From contig OZ024862.1 in NCBI GenBank assembly GCA_964017155.1, positions 36,702,175 through 36,766,174 of the forward strand: a stretch of 64,000 nt of DNA, in the 5' to 3' direction. Under the pieces are notes generated by a model that was given only the letters and a program-made list of their open reading frames with translations, ran no database searches and was not told where the DNA came from. The first letter of the stretch is position 1. Every line of letters starts with the position of its first letter. This document shows positions 1-11,601 of this stretch, in pieces. Made by a program: the position numbers and the translations under genes. This DNA is from Oasisia sp. SBJ-2009 (taxonomy: Eukaryota; Annelida; Polychaeta; Sabellida; Siboglinidae).

Positions 1-29
1 TGGCATGGTGTCTAATTGGACACTAAAAG

Positions 30-212
30 GCGTCGTCATGAGAACAACAAAACCATTGCTGTGTACTTAGTGTGTACCATACTCCCATGTAAACTGCAAT
101 CACATAATAAGTATTTAATTGCACACAAAAAAGCGTAGTCATGACAACAACAAAACCAATGCTGTGTACCAATCTCCCATGTAAACTGCAGTAACATAAT
201 AAGTATTTAATG
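30..212. repeat. Two-copy imperfect tandem duplication
   Basis: Two roughly 85-95 bp units follow each other. Both contain a GTCATGA(G/C)AACAACAAAACC block, then GCTGTGTAC, then TCCCATGTAAACTGCA, and both end in ACATAATAAGTATTTAAT. The second unit lacks a short stretch present in the first. No gene is visible in bases 1-488; the rest is unassigned AT-rich sequence. Confidence 0.75.
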
Positions 213-488
213 TCGCTGCATATATCCAGCAAATATTTTAGATGTCCAGGTCACTACAACGACACCTAAACAGTAAAATCTAACATTTGCCTCATATGAA
301 ATTAAAGCACTTGTAAACCATCCCAGTGACCTTGCAGCAGGCCTTAGAAACATCAGCCCTGCACTTGCAAACTGAACGAAACATGACATGAAGTACAGCT
401 GTAGAGAAACAGACTAGTTTATAATATCAATGTTTTTTTTTACAGTTTTCTTAGATTAATTAGGCGATTCTTGGATTAATTAGGCGAA

Positions 489-1077
489 ATATAGTGTACA
501 AGGAAAAAGAACTAATAATACAGCTGTACAAAATAATAGTTAGGCCTCATTTAGAATATTGCATACAGGCATGGAGGCCATATCGCAAGAATGATATTGA
601 TATACTAGAAAGAATACAAAGGAGAGCAACCAAAATGATACCAAAATTCAGGAATATTAGTTATAAAATGCGTCTAAAAGAATGTAGTTTAACAACACTA
701 GAAACCAGGAGACTGAGAGGAGATCAGATAGAAGTGTTTAAAATATTGAATGGGTATGAAAATATTGACAGAAATATTTTTTTCTCGGTTAAGGAAGAGA
801 GAAGGACTAGAGAACATGGAGTTACATTAGCAAAGAAGCAGTGTAGACTAGATATTAGAAAATTGTCATTTTCACAAAGAACAGTAAATGAATTAGAACA
901 GATTATCAGCTGATTGTGTAGGTGCTAGTAGTATTAATGTATTTAAAAATAAAATCAACATACCTAAGAAGGGCGGGGTACATTTACATAGATAGGCTGG
1001 ACTCTCGATAAGCCAAAGGGCTCCCTAGTCCACCTGCCATCTAGAATTGATTCTCTGGGTGGCAATCTTGTTAAATC
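489..1077 (+). mobile_element. 5'-truncated LINE 3' end (RT C-terminus)
   Basis: An open frame at 494-913 encodes the end of a non-LTR retrotransposon polyprotein. The segment RPHLEYCIQAWRPY followed by LERIQRRATKMI is the usual region just downstream of the reverse transcriptase in CR1/Jockey-type elements. The catalytic RT part is absent. The frame stops early compared with the family, whose C-terminal lysine-rich stretch continues in another frame after 913. The 3' UTR runs to about 1077 and ends near GGTGGCAATCTTGTTAAA. A second, inverted copy with the same 3' UTR lies at about 40495-41015, which shows that this is a dispersed repeat. The element ends only about 25 bases before the acceptor of the next gene's exon, so it lies in that gene's intron or upstream flank. 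Confidence 0.8.
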
Positions 1078-1103
1078 TGTTTACAAAGCTCTGTGTGTTC
1101 CAG

Positions 1104-3768
1104 TGGGTCGATACATGCAGGCAGAGGATGAAGATGAGGAGGAGGAGGAGGATGAAGAGGAGAACCCATTCGCTGCACGATATTCCCAGACAATGATACC
1201 CTCTAGACAGCCGTGGCAGACCGGAACCTTGGTGCCTGACAGAACGACCCTGCGTCCAGCATCATTTGATGATCGACCCATCACCCCAATGAAGAACACC
1301 ATGGTTTATAGCCGCGAATATTCCACTCTCGACTTCAAGGATGGTAAACTCACAGCTGATTCTTGTTAAAACTCACATATTTTGTTGGAGAGATGTTCAT
1401 TTAAGACAGTTTAAGATAACTTGATTCAGTTTTGAGTAAAATGATCTTGAAAGGTTATATAAATTATGTAGGTAATAATGATTTGAAAAAAATGAACTTA
1501 TTCGATCTGTTGTTCAATGTTATGATGTATTCCTGGTCCGTGCTTCCATTCTATGGATACTCAATTATCTATGAGACTATTTTGACAATAGTTGTACAAG
1601 GTATAAGAAATATATATAATAAAAGTAAAACATATAAATGTGCATAACTAAATCATTGTTGCACGGAACTAATTAGAGAAACTAAAAATATGTCAAAGGT
1701 GACATTGTTGTAAATTATATTATGTACCATTGTAGTCAAGAAAAGGAGTTGAGATGGTATTCAATTGAACAAGTCTGCGGGGAGGAGATGTACAGCATTT
1801 CAAGCAGTTCTAACGACTGGATACTGCACTGTATAAGAATGTACTCATTTATATTTACACCTTCACCCCTAACACACCTCTCTTGTAACGTTACCTTCAG
1901 GCGTGCCTGACAAGCCGGAACTGGCGGAGACGTACTACTCGCAGTTTGAGGATGAGTTCGAACCTACAGAGGAAGTCGATGAAGAGGCTGATCGGACTCT
2001 TGTTGCCAATAGCAACATGGAAGCTGATGAGGATGAGGATGAGGATGAAGTCGAGGACCTGATGAACTGCATGCAGAATGCTCTCGACAAGTCAGACACG
2101 GGTGAGTGACTGAGTGTAGGTGTTTACTACGTCAATGGCTGTCATTCCAGGATAAAGAAGTGTATTTTTATGACTAATACGTAATTTATTTAAAAGTGAT
2201 ACGCTATTTAATACCATACTAATTTTATTTATTTTAAAACGCTAGTATTTGTCTTATTGTATACATATATCTTTTTATGTCTTTTAAATTGTAATATGTT
2301 GTGAAGCGCCACGAACAACTATGGATGTGGCTCTATACCAAATAAATATATTAATATTATTTTATTATTATTATATTACTATTTTATTATTATATGCGAG
2401 TTCTTTTTTCACAATTTGAAAATAAATGATTAAACCTAAGGGGCTTAGCAGGGCTATTAACCTCACATTTCTCATCGAAAAATATAATACAGCCCTAAAT
2501 AGTGATCCCTAGCAAATTTTGAGTAGTATATATAGTTGGTAACTGATTTATGTAGCACCATTATTATATTTTACATAATAACAACACATTTCATCACAGT
2601 ACACATAGGTGATGTTTGCCTGTTACATGAACGTGAGGCTCCTGGCCTGTACCAAAGATGTACACAGTCATTCCAGATCTCCTGTACAGGTTAAATGATA
2701 TAAGTTTTGTTTTCATATTTTGAAACCATTGCTGAGTGACTTAAGGGCTACTTGCAGTTGTTGTTTCGTTTGTTTCAGTTAAAATGCAGACGTTGGCGGA
2801 CACTGAAGGAGGGGCCTTTGGACCTATAGCGAGAGACACAAAGATTAAAAACCTCACAGCGTATCTTTTTACCAGTGTTAATAGTTCAGTAGAAACACCC
2901 ATATTCTAGCAGCTATAAGACACTTGATTTATTATGTGAATTTCAAAAGGTTTTTATTTACAAAAGCATTGTACTATGTAGTTTCAAATCGTTTAAAAAT
3001 GGTTATTCCTGTTTTATACACAGAAAGCAACAAACTACTTACAAAACTACTTACACATAATATTATGACTTGAGCTGCCAGGGGATATTTGAAAAACAAC
3101 ACAGTACACAATCCAGACAACATTGCATTAGTGTGGTTGTGTTGAAAGCATACGATATGAAATATTTATCTTTGATTTATCATTAAGACGTCTGCCTGTT
3201 TAGCCACCTTCAAAGCACGCCTAAAGACTCATTTCTTTCTGACTGTTCTTGCGGCTTAGTTTAATGTTTATTTACTTTTATCGATATTTTATTTAACCTA
3301 TTTATTATACATATATACATTTATTCAGCTTCAATAATTTGTGTTATATTGATATATTTGTTTTATTGTTTATATGTTACTAGTATATTTGTGTGTTTTT
3401 TCTTCTGGTGCGTATTTGAATTTTAGTATTTTAATGTATGTAAGCCGCCACGAACAATTTGAAATTGGATGTGGTGCTATATTAAATAAAATATGATTTT
3501 TTGATTATTTGATTTGCTGGACAACCAGTCTGTGCAACCTTGTGATCCTTAACCAGCCGTCAGCGAGGCCGTCCGGAAGCTGGGAGAAGAACAGTTTGAA
3601 AGAGCCCACTCCTATCTGAAGCAAGCAAGGTTTGGGAAGCCGGGAGAAAACCAAGCCGAAGAAAAGGAGATCATGCGAGGTCTCGCACAGATAGTTGAAA
3701 GTCCCACCGACTGTTTCATTGTAGACCAATTGGTCTTCTTGGAGTACCAGGCATCAATGACGATGTGA
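1104..3768 (+). CDS. C-terminal exons of a NEK-kinase-like protein
   Basis: Four exons join in one frame. Exon A, 1104-1343, follows an acceptor TTCCAG and ends before GTAAAC. Exon B, 1901-2101, lies between TTACCTTCAG and GTGAGT. Exon C, 2779-2860, follows TTTGTTTCAG and ends at a weak GTATCT donor. Exon D, 3564-3768, ends at TGA. The A/B and B/C junctions are both phase 1, and C/D is phase 2. The protein is acidic and disordered (runs of D/E at 1120-1165 and 2020-2060). It then has NLTAEAVRKLGEEQFERAH and ends in a leucine-rich helix, DCFIVDQLVFLEYQ. This arrangement (LGEEKF-type helix, then a hydrophobic helix near the end) resembles the extreme C-terminus of NEK1-type NIMA-related kinases. 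The kinase domain would be upstream, outside the window. The coding call is firm because of phase and acceptor agreement. The NEK name is tentative, and an unrelated coiled-coil protein is the alternative. Confidence 0.55.
1722..1860 (+). mobile_element. SINE 3'-part fragment in an intron
   Basis: The block GAGATGGTATTCAATTGAAC, AAGTCTGC, then ACTGGATACTGCACTGTATA matches the 3' part of the full SINE at 62095-62412. The tRNA-like head is missing here. It lies in the intron between NEK-like exons A and B. The intron parts 1344-1721 and 1861-1900 show nothing else. Confidence 0.6.
2270..2362 (+). mobile_element. LINE 3' tail fragment
   Basis: The segment GCGCCACGAACAACTATGGA, then TGTGGCTCTATA and AAATAAATATATTA, is shared with the longer LINE remnant ending near 3500. 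Only the 3' UTR is present. It lies in the intron between exons B and C. The remainder of that intron (2102-2269 and 2363-2778) is AT-rich with nothing recognisable. Confidence 0.6.
3190..3512 (+). mobile_element. LINE 3' end remnant, 5'-truncated
   Basis: Bases 3197-3259 encode ACLATFKARLKTHFFLTVLA followed by a stop. This is the characteristic last helix of CR1/L2-type ORF2 proteins (a TFKxxLKTHLF motif). A 3' UTR follows and contains GCCGCCACGAACAA near 3448, the same tail as the fragment at 2270-2362. It ends in an A/T-rich tail around 3510. It lies in the intron just upstream of the terminal NEK-like exon. Bases 2861-3189 of this intron show nothing else. Confidence 0.7.
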
Positions 3769-4833
3769 TGCTCGTCTGCAGCTTGATGGAAAATGCACGC
3801 CTGATTTCTGTGAATATAATACTATTATGTATTTTATTGTTGTGGAAAGCCTGCTGATAATTGTATATTTTCGTAACATTCCTCTTTTTATTGATGGTAA
3901 TAATGCACGTTAAGATTTGCTTCATGTGAAGTGGTTTAGCAGATTAATTATGTCCCTATGTCGTTAGTGTTGTTGACTGGGTCACCAATCAATATTGGCA
4001 GTCTACTCTTCTCAGAATAATATTTATACCGTTGTCAGTTAACCACTTTGGTATTCTGTAAATGACATCTGGTCGTTTTCACTCATCACTACTCCAGAAA
4101 CAATCTGAAAGAAAACACTTACCTTCAACCATTATGAAAGCATAGTATTTTGCACTTATAACCAAGTTATATTTATCAATGTTTTTGTCAATGTATATAA
4201 AGACTTTTAAATTCAAGGAAATCGATGACCATATCATTGGTTTTTAAACCATCAACGTGTTAACACCAAAAGCACAGGCTTTAGGTAAATACCTGAATTG
4301 TTATTGCGTTTTGCGAGTGTTTTTGTGTGATTAGATTTGCTTCAAGCCACACGCATTTCGGAGTAAGTTATTGTTTTAATAGTCGTATTGAACACACATT
4401 GTTGCTGTCAACACATGTAAAGACATTGTTTAGGTAGATTTATTGTGCCTTAAGAAAAGGGGATCACCGTGAGTGATTGCAATGAAAATACCAGTTGTGA
4501 TAAAGACTAGGGAGACCTATCTCCAAACGTCTCCCTTGTGTTGTATATATCACAATTTCTCCTGAGGAATGGATATACACAGTATTGTTTGTGTGTTATT
4601 GCATTTTGCATGATAGGATTAGTGTCCTGCATCTGGTGCTTCAAATGAGTTCTTGGCAGAAATAGGATCCCATGAGCACGTTGTGAACTGTCAGTGTCTG
4701 ATATCACTTTCTTTTTTATGTGCTTGTGTCTTGCCATTGTGACCTCACATATCATATCACTAGGCTTTCCATGTGTAACATGTATGTGTGTTGTTTTAAG
4801 AGAACAGGGATTTTTTGCAGATTGTATATGCAA

Positions 4834-4836
<3 letters not shown>
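3769..4836. other. 3' flank of NEK-like gene, no feature seen
   Basis: No clear canonical poly(A) signal was found close to the stop at 3766. Open frames are short and lack coding character. Nothing repetitive was recognised. Confidence 0.5.

Positions 4837-4906
<70 letters not shown>
4837..4906. repeat. (TA)n microsatellite, about 70 bp
   Basis: Uninterrupted AT dinucleotides. The open frames reading YIYIYI across it are artefacts of the repeat. A second, shorter and interrupted TA tract lies at about 5018-5060. Confidence 0.97.
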
Positions 4907-4908
<2 letters not shown>

Positions 4909-6405
4909 TTGGCAAAACAGCAAAAACAGTATTCGAGTTTCATCCGTCCAATGTCAGTACAATTCAGTGTGTAATCAATATTTACCTGTTATGATATTAC
5001 GCTAATTTATATATATTTATACATATATATATATACATGGTATATATATATATATATATTTAAATATTTATAAATATCTGGAGGGCTAGCTATTTAAAGT
5101 TGCAGATTATTTATTTGCAGTATACCTGTTTTCATATAAAACTAATTTAAATTGTTTTTCAAAGTACTTCATAGCAGATTATGATAAACAACAGTACATT
5201 AGTTATCTTCTAGGTGCAACACAAAATGAAATCGTAATGACATGAATGGTGCCAAGATATAACATAAGTATTATAATATTATGTTTAATGCTTTTTTCAG
5301 GCTTTCAATACTGTAGTGTGGAACAGAACTTGCTGCCAGCAGCCATAAGAGCTTGCTTGTTTGGATGACAGAATTACTGAATGGTAATTGTGTTTTCAGG
5401 GAAGCCATTTGGCCGTCATGGCACATATCACGTGACAAGTTTTCATTGCCCATTGATAACCAGTGAAGTCTTCACTGTTATGTGTAAATAGTTGTAGGAC
5501 GTCTGTATGTAACTTACAATTATTGCTTCCACTCTTTAAGGATGATTGAAAACGGGTTTTTCAGTTTGAATAGAGATATGTGTAATTGTGTATGTATTCT
5601 GGCATTTGTGTGTGTGCATGCATGCGTGGGTGTACATAATGTACATGTCAGTGAGAGCACACACAAAGTGTTTATAGTCTAGACCACGCATGGACACCAA
5701 CTAAACTTATGTTAACACACCACAGAATTCTGCAGTGATGTAACAATAATTATATTGCTGTTATTGAATATTTGTTAATAAAACACTATTAATTATGCAC
5801 TGTAATCTGTTGGTTATGTTTTCGACCTTTGTATGCAATACAGACTAATTAAGATCATACCAGGGCAGTAGTTTTTTTTTACAATTTGAGCGAGACACAG
5901 TTGCATGCAAATGTGGAAAATGAACAGACATTCGCTAGGTTGTGGTGACGGTGGAAAATGTCCACACAGCGCTTCGTGAGTAAACAACATGACTAGACAA
6001 CGTCAACTCCAATTCAACAAACATATTTAAGACATTATCGCCCATCAGCATCACGTGCGCACGTGCTCAGCATCATGCCACCAAAAAACCACCACGCCGA
6101 CGATTTAAAACTGACATTAGTGAAATTAAATCATTTACAACACCATCACGGTTTATAGCGCACTGAAATTCTGTGCACTGCATTTGCGTTTCTCAAATAT
6201 CTGGCTGCTTTATTCATTTTAGTTTGTTACCAAAAAATTCCTGCGAATTTGTAGACGTCCTTTTCCCAACAGTGTCCGATATATATAATATATTTAATCA
6301 TAATAACGCTCAAACTAATATGAGGCACGAAAATGGACATGGCAGCATCCAGCAAAACACACAGCCTCCTCACTCCATGTCATGACCATGACATTGACAA
6401 TACGT
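4907..6405. other. Intergenic, no gene seen
   Basis: AT-rich unique-looking sequence. The stretch around 5600-5660 has short GT- and GCAT-rich runs. No exon with paired splice signals and no homology-bearing frame was found. Confidence 0.5.
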
Positions 6406-6414
6406 ACAATAATC
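6406..6414. repeat. 9-bp target-site duplication, left
   Basis: ACAATAATC immediately before the left end of the MULE. It is repeated exactly at 8765-8773 immediately after the right end. Confidence 0.9.
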
Positions 6415-8764
6415 GGATCCATGACATTTTGGTAAAGGACATTTTGGTAAGGGACACTTTGGTAACAGGACATTTCGGTAACTGGACTTTTCGGTAACAG
6501 GACATTTCGGTAACAAGACATTTTGGTAACAAGACATTTTGGTAAAACTACTGAAAATAATCAGAGTCCAGTCTGCCATATCAGGAGGTAACCTGTTGAG
6601 ATGCCAGTCAGTTAAACCATTGGTAAATTAGGACGGTCCAGACTACAGGCAGGGAACTTGGCTTCCCACCTGCAGTCAGGCATGGTATGGTGTAAGGGGG
6701 TGTAAGGCTGAAGGGAACATGGCTTCCAAATAGCAGTGGTGGTGGCTAGAGTGGTCAACCACTACATCCAACCAGTGACTAGCAGGACACATTTAAATCC
6801 AGATACACGTAAGATAATGTCATACATGTGAACATGGAGATATCGACAACAACTAGGGGAAAACCAAAGCTTTTGTGGAATGGGTATGCTTATACGAAGC
6901 ATGTAGAGAACAACGGCATAATAAGGTGGCGTTGTGCATGTCGTGCAAGCAAGCACTGCCCTGCTAGTGCATACACTGACTTGCTACCAGCAAATCCGGT
7001 GTTAAAAACTGACCACAACCACTGTCCTGAACCTGTGAAGATAGAGGTTGACAGATGCCGTACGGAAATGCGGATACATGCGGCTGCAAGTAACGACCCG
7101 CCAGCTCGTATCTACGCTGAAAAAATCACAGGGTTGACAGATGCAGCGAAGGCACTTCTACCGAGTGTCGATGAACACCAGTGTCGACACGTGTAAGCGC
7201 ACGATATCCAGAAACCGTATACAAGAATACCCCGCCGAGCCAGCCAGTTTGTTAAATCTAAACATTCTTCCTCCTTGGACCCACACCCTAGGACAACAAC
7301 AAGATGAGTTCCTCTTCTTTGACAACGGTGCACAAGCAGCACACAGGATCATTGCCTACGCAACTGAGAACAATCTCCGTCGCTTGGCTGCTGCTGATAA
7401 ATGGTTTATGGATGGCAATTTTGCAATGGCTCCACCACAATTCTTGCAGATCTACGTGATCGATGTGTCTCTGGGAGAGGTGACCATACCATTGGTGTAT
7501 GCCTTTCTAGAAAACAAGACAGAAGGAACATATCACGAACTGTTCACTGCTATACTGAATCGCTGTGCAACGTATGGTGTGCGACCTGACCCTGATGTTG
7601 TCACGGTTGATTTCGAGCTGGCTGTCCCTCGCGCTCTGACAGCTGTGTTCGGGCAACATGTACAGGTGCAGTTCTGTTTCTTCCACCTGACACAGAGCAC
7701 ATGGCGGAAAATTCAAGAGATGGGAATTGCTGCGACATATCGTACAGACAACAACTTTCGCCATTTCTGTGGCATGCTGGATGGACTTGCGTTTCTGCCA
7801 CCAACTGACGTCTCTGCTGGCATAACATACCTGCGTACGATTGCACCAGCTTTGGCAGTACCACTGGTCGACTACTTCGACAAAACGTACGTCCACGGCC
7901 ACTACAGACAAGGTCGGCCGCAGGTGAGAGGTATCAGGATGGTGCGAATCGCTCCCCTGTATCCTGTGCAGACGTGGAATGTGCACACTGCGACTCTAAA
8001 ATTAATGACGACCCACGCACAAATAATGTCTCTGAGGCTTGGAACAAAAAGTATCGTCACTTGATTGGTCACCAGCATCCCTCGATATGGAAATCCATCA
8101 AGTGCCTACAGCGGGAACAAGAGTGTGTGAGCGCCGTCATTCTCCAGGATGCAACCGGCCAACCATCCCGGAAACGTGTGAGGCAGGAATACGTCAGACT
8201 ACAAACACGACTGAGGAACCTTTGTCGTGACTATGTCTATGTCAATGGGGTATTGCAGATGCCGCAATTCCTCGCAGCTGTTGGCCATCTGGTTCGTTTG
8301 TAAAAACACTTCACTGAACATTACTACCTTCTTGGACACTAGTAATATTCCAGTGTAATACGGTAGCACATGACATTCCCAATGTGCATCACTAGAAGAG
8401 TTATATTAATAATTGGATATATATGTGAGTTTGAATTAAAATGTGACTGAACACAGAACTGTTTTTTATTTATTTTACAATATGGATACATTTTTATTAA
8501 TCTTTAATTAATGCCTTTAAAGTAAAGAATATTTATTGGTTTTACCAAAATGCAAAATTACCAAGATGCCCTATTACCGAAATGTCTGTTACCGAAATGT
8601 CTGTTACCGAAACGTCCTATTACCGAAATGTCTGTTACCGAAACGTCCTATTACCGAAATGTCCAATTACCGAAATGTCCAGTTACCGAAATGTCCTGTT
8701 ACCGAAATGTCCGTTACCAAAACGTCTGTTACCAAAGTGTCCGTTACCGAAATGTCTGGATACC
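6415..8764 (+). mobile_element. MULE DNA transposon with minisatellite TIRs
   Basis: The element is 2,350 bp long and is bounded by perfect 9-bp direct repeats; 9 bp is the usual duplication size of Mutator-like elements. The ends are GGATCCATGACATTTTGG on the left and the inverse of GGTATCCAGACATTTCGG on the right. Each terminal inverted repeat is itself a tandem array. The left one, about 6425-6550, has eight GGTAA-phased units of 15-16 bp, consensus GGTAACAGGACATTTC. The right one, about 8540-8764, has about fourteen inverted units, consensus TTACCGAAATGTCCTG. Between them lies a FLYWCH plus MULE transposase gene broken by frameshifts. The exact TSD suggests insertion that is recent relative to the decay of the coding region, or good preservation of the ends. 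Confidence 0.92.
6828..8303 (+). pseudogene. FLYWCH-MULE transposase, two frameshifts
   Basis: Three overlapping frames (6828-7196, 7141-8064, 7974-8303) together form one transposase of about 480 residues. The first holds a FLYWCH-type zinc finger: WNGYAY, then RWRCACRASKHCPA and a DHNHCP end supply the Cys and His ligands. The second holds the MULE catalytic core, with acidic residues in MDGNF and TVDFELA and the following CFFHLTQ block. The third carries the conserved NDDPRTNNVSEAWNKKYR and IGHQHPSIW region. The first break is at about 7165-7187, where GTGTCGA occurs twice 16 bp apart, consistent with a 16-bp insertion. The second is near 8000, in CTAAAATTAATGAC, and looks like 2 extra bases. 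ATG 6828 is the best visible start. The gene is unlikely to yield active transposase as it stands. Known FLYWCH-MULE proteins act in the nucleus on their own TIRs. Confidence 0.85.
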
Positions 8765-8773
8765 ACAATAATC
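8765..8773. repeat. 9-bp target-site duplication, right
   Basis: ACAATAATC, identical to 6406-6414. Confidence 0.9.
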
Positions 8774-9610
8774 GGCAATTTGACGGATTCATATTAAAGA
8801 GCCGCTACATCTACATTACATTGTGTCATGGATGGAATGGTAAAGTGCGAAAACAACAATGGAAGATAAGCTGATAGACAGGTTTAGTCATATCATTCTC
8901 GATTTATATCATGTTCACGTCAAATCACGGTCGGAGAACGAACGTACCACCGTCCTAGACCTAGTCTGGAGACAGCATTGCTAATTTATCCTTTCCGTTA
9001 TAATTAAACTTCCCTAAACTTCCTACGAATGTTTCTCAGAATGAAGCACAACCGTCCAATATCACATCATATCCATATGTGTGCACTTATTACACATTAT
9101 AAAGCATCTACAATCCAAGCAGAACAACAATACGTCATGTGGTTATCACATGCAGAGACCGAAAATGGCGTCCAAGTTACCGTAATTTTTTACGGTAGAT
9201 AAGCGTTAATTTTACGGTAATTTCTAACAGTGTACACATGCGCTCGCACACATACACACGCACACACCGACGCACATACACACATGCGCACGTTTAGTTG
9301 CAAACGCGTAATAAGATAGCGTGACGATACATTACGTTGAAGCGTACGCGTTGCAAAGTGGGAATAACTCGGTGCAGCAAGCGCCTAGGGTAGGGACAAC
9401 GCTCCACAGCCATGCCGTTACTCCGAAGACAACTACTTGTTGTACTCCGACGACAACTACTTGTCATCTCCGTCGCCCTGCGTAAGTGTCAGCGACATAC
9501 GTGTATAATTCACATGCGTTTACATGTCTTTACACATGTATGAATGAACGTGGCAGTTGTTGCATATCTTAAATCAAACCTAAATCTTAATAGTTATTAG
9601 ATATGTTTTG
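8774..9610. other. Intergenic, no gene seen
   Basis: Unique-looking sequence with a CA/CG-rich stretch at about 9229-9292. No supported coding frame. Confidence 0.5.
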
Positions 9611-10004
9611 GTAGGGTAACCTGGGGCAAAACGGCCACTTGGGGTAATACGGCCCCCCGTCTTATCTGCCAAACGGGTGAACACAAACTAACTTTGAACA
9701 GTGAAACATGATTCTGCCACCTAGCGAATACTCTTAGCGAACGCAAAGCCAAGCGCCACCAAAAGTAAGTTCACAAACCTTCTTTAAAGTTTTGCATACC
9801 CTCTGAGTTAATAATCATTCTTTGGTAAAATCGATGCTAACATGTCCACCTTGTGATGATTAGCCAGCGACTGTTACTGATGCACTCGCATCTATACACG
9901 TTTTCAACGACTTTCATCGAAATGTGAGCAATATTAAAGGATTACATGTGAAGGTGAAAAAAGTCGGCACTGGTGTGTATGGGGTAAGACCGCCCTGTCA
10001 GAAT

Positions 10005-10035
10005 GGGGCAAGACGGCCCCGGGCCGTCTTGCCCC
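10005..10035. repeat. 31-bp near-perfect palindrome
   Basis: GGGGCAAGACGGCCC, one C, then the exact complement GGGCCGTCTTGCCCC. The arms are 15 bp with a 1-base centre. The equivalent place in the second copy (near 32602-32640) is a decayed version. Confidence 0.95.
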
Positions 10036-10840
10036 GTCATGCAGTACGAATATGATATGTAAACGCAATAAAGCTATGATGTATTTATATCATACACAAT
10101 CATTTTAATATATAATTATAAACTATTTGATAATGCAAATGCCAAAGATGATGAGTGTTTTCAGTGACGAGTGTAATGATAATGCAGAATATTGCTTCTA
10201 ATGACAACTGTAATTTTTTGACATATTATAATTAATGATGAGTGGTTTCGATTGATAATTAGGCTGTTGTATCTGCCGCGAAGTATGTGCATGCCTTTAT
10301 TACTTTAGTATAATATGTTCAACACTATAATGATTTTAAGGCCTGTGATGATGCAGATGCCAAAGGTGATCGTAGTGTCGAGTAATACAGACAAGAGCTG
10401 ATAGGTAGGAAACCGGGATGTTCCGGATGTAAGATCAATAGAGCGGGAGAACTGTAGAAGTGCAACACATATCATCAGTATTTTGTGACCGTGTCGAAGT
10501 GTCGTGTCGAAGACACAATAGAAGACGGACATAACAATGATGAGTCTAATTCATGATGAGTGATACGGATTGGTGAGTATTTCTGTTCACACGATGACTA
10601 ATAATAATAGTTGTAGTTTATGACGGTTTAAATAAATAATGAATAAAACACATTGTTTTTATATCATTACAGCGGTTAAACGTAATATTAGAGCAGATAG
10701 ACTCGGGGCCGTTTTACCCCAGGCGAGGGACCGTTTTACCCCAAGCATGAGGCAAAACGGTTTTATTGGAGCACATTTTAAACTTGTTATAACTTACGTT
10801 TTGGTTATTCAATTGTTCAGAGACATGTGACATACTTAAA

Positions 10841-10841
<1 letters not shown>

Positions 10842-10915
<74 letters not shown>

Positions 10916-10919
10916 TATA
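10842..10919. repeat. (TA)n microsatellite
   Basis: AT dinucleotides with a few TATAC interruptions at the right end. It lies inside the TIR element. Confidence 0.95.
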
Positions 10920-11601
10920 CATATACCTCAACACTATTACTGCACAATTATGCATCAACAAGGAATGGATACAAAATACACAACTTTTCCCTTGGGGGCC
11001 CGGGCTGCCCCAGGTTACCCTACTCTAGGGCGAACTCGTAAGTAGCTTTCGATATCTGTGGATTACGAAAACGTACAATGTGTGTGTGTGTTGTCTTTGT
11101 TAATAGACATACCCCATAAGTTACACCACTTCTATACAACATGTAACAATGTATGCACACTGAACACGTACGAAACACCAACCCTTCGTTCATTATACAC
11201 TATAAGAACTTTGACCCGATACCCATAAGGCATAACTCGGCATACAATATAAACAACAATATGCACGGCGCTGAACACAAATTGCTCAAACTTCAAAGTC
11301 ACTTAAGATGTTGATCATTTAAAGGTACTTCCTCCACTCGTTTGCTAATCGCCAAACCGGTTCTTTTATGACCAAATGTGTAAAGTGTTAATTCTGTGGA
11401 CAGCACCCGTTATTTTTCTGTTTTCTTTCAATAAACTGCTGTTTGTACCTGACATGTTTGAATTTTTTATTGTACATAAAATGTTCTTGAGAATGTTCTT
11501 GAAAAAGTCCTATTTTCCCCCGCAAATGTTCTTGAATGTTCTTGAATTTGATTACACACTTTCTGTATGAACCCTGGTTTCAACACAGACATTAATGCAC
11601 A

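Larger units (their letters stand above)
9611..11025. mobile_element. TIR element with GGGGCAAAACGG motifs
   Basis: The two ends form an 18-bp terminal inverted repeat: GTAGGGTAACCTGGGGCA at 9611 and its exact complement ending at 11025. Short motifs of the type GGGGCAAAACGGCC or their complements recur near both ends and inside (about 9625-9655, 9990-10035, 10705-10760). No transposase frame is visible, so it is non-autonomous or decayed. A convincing target-site duplication was not found. The first ~500 bp recur in inverted orientation at 32535-33029. The superfamily is not assigned. Confidence 0.7.
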
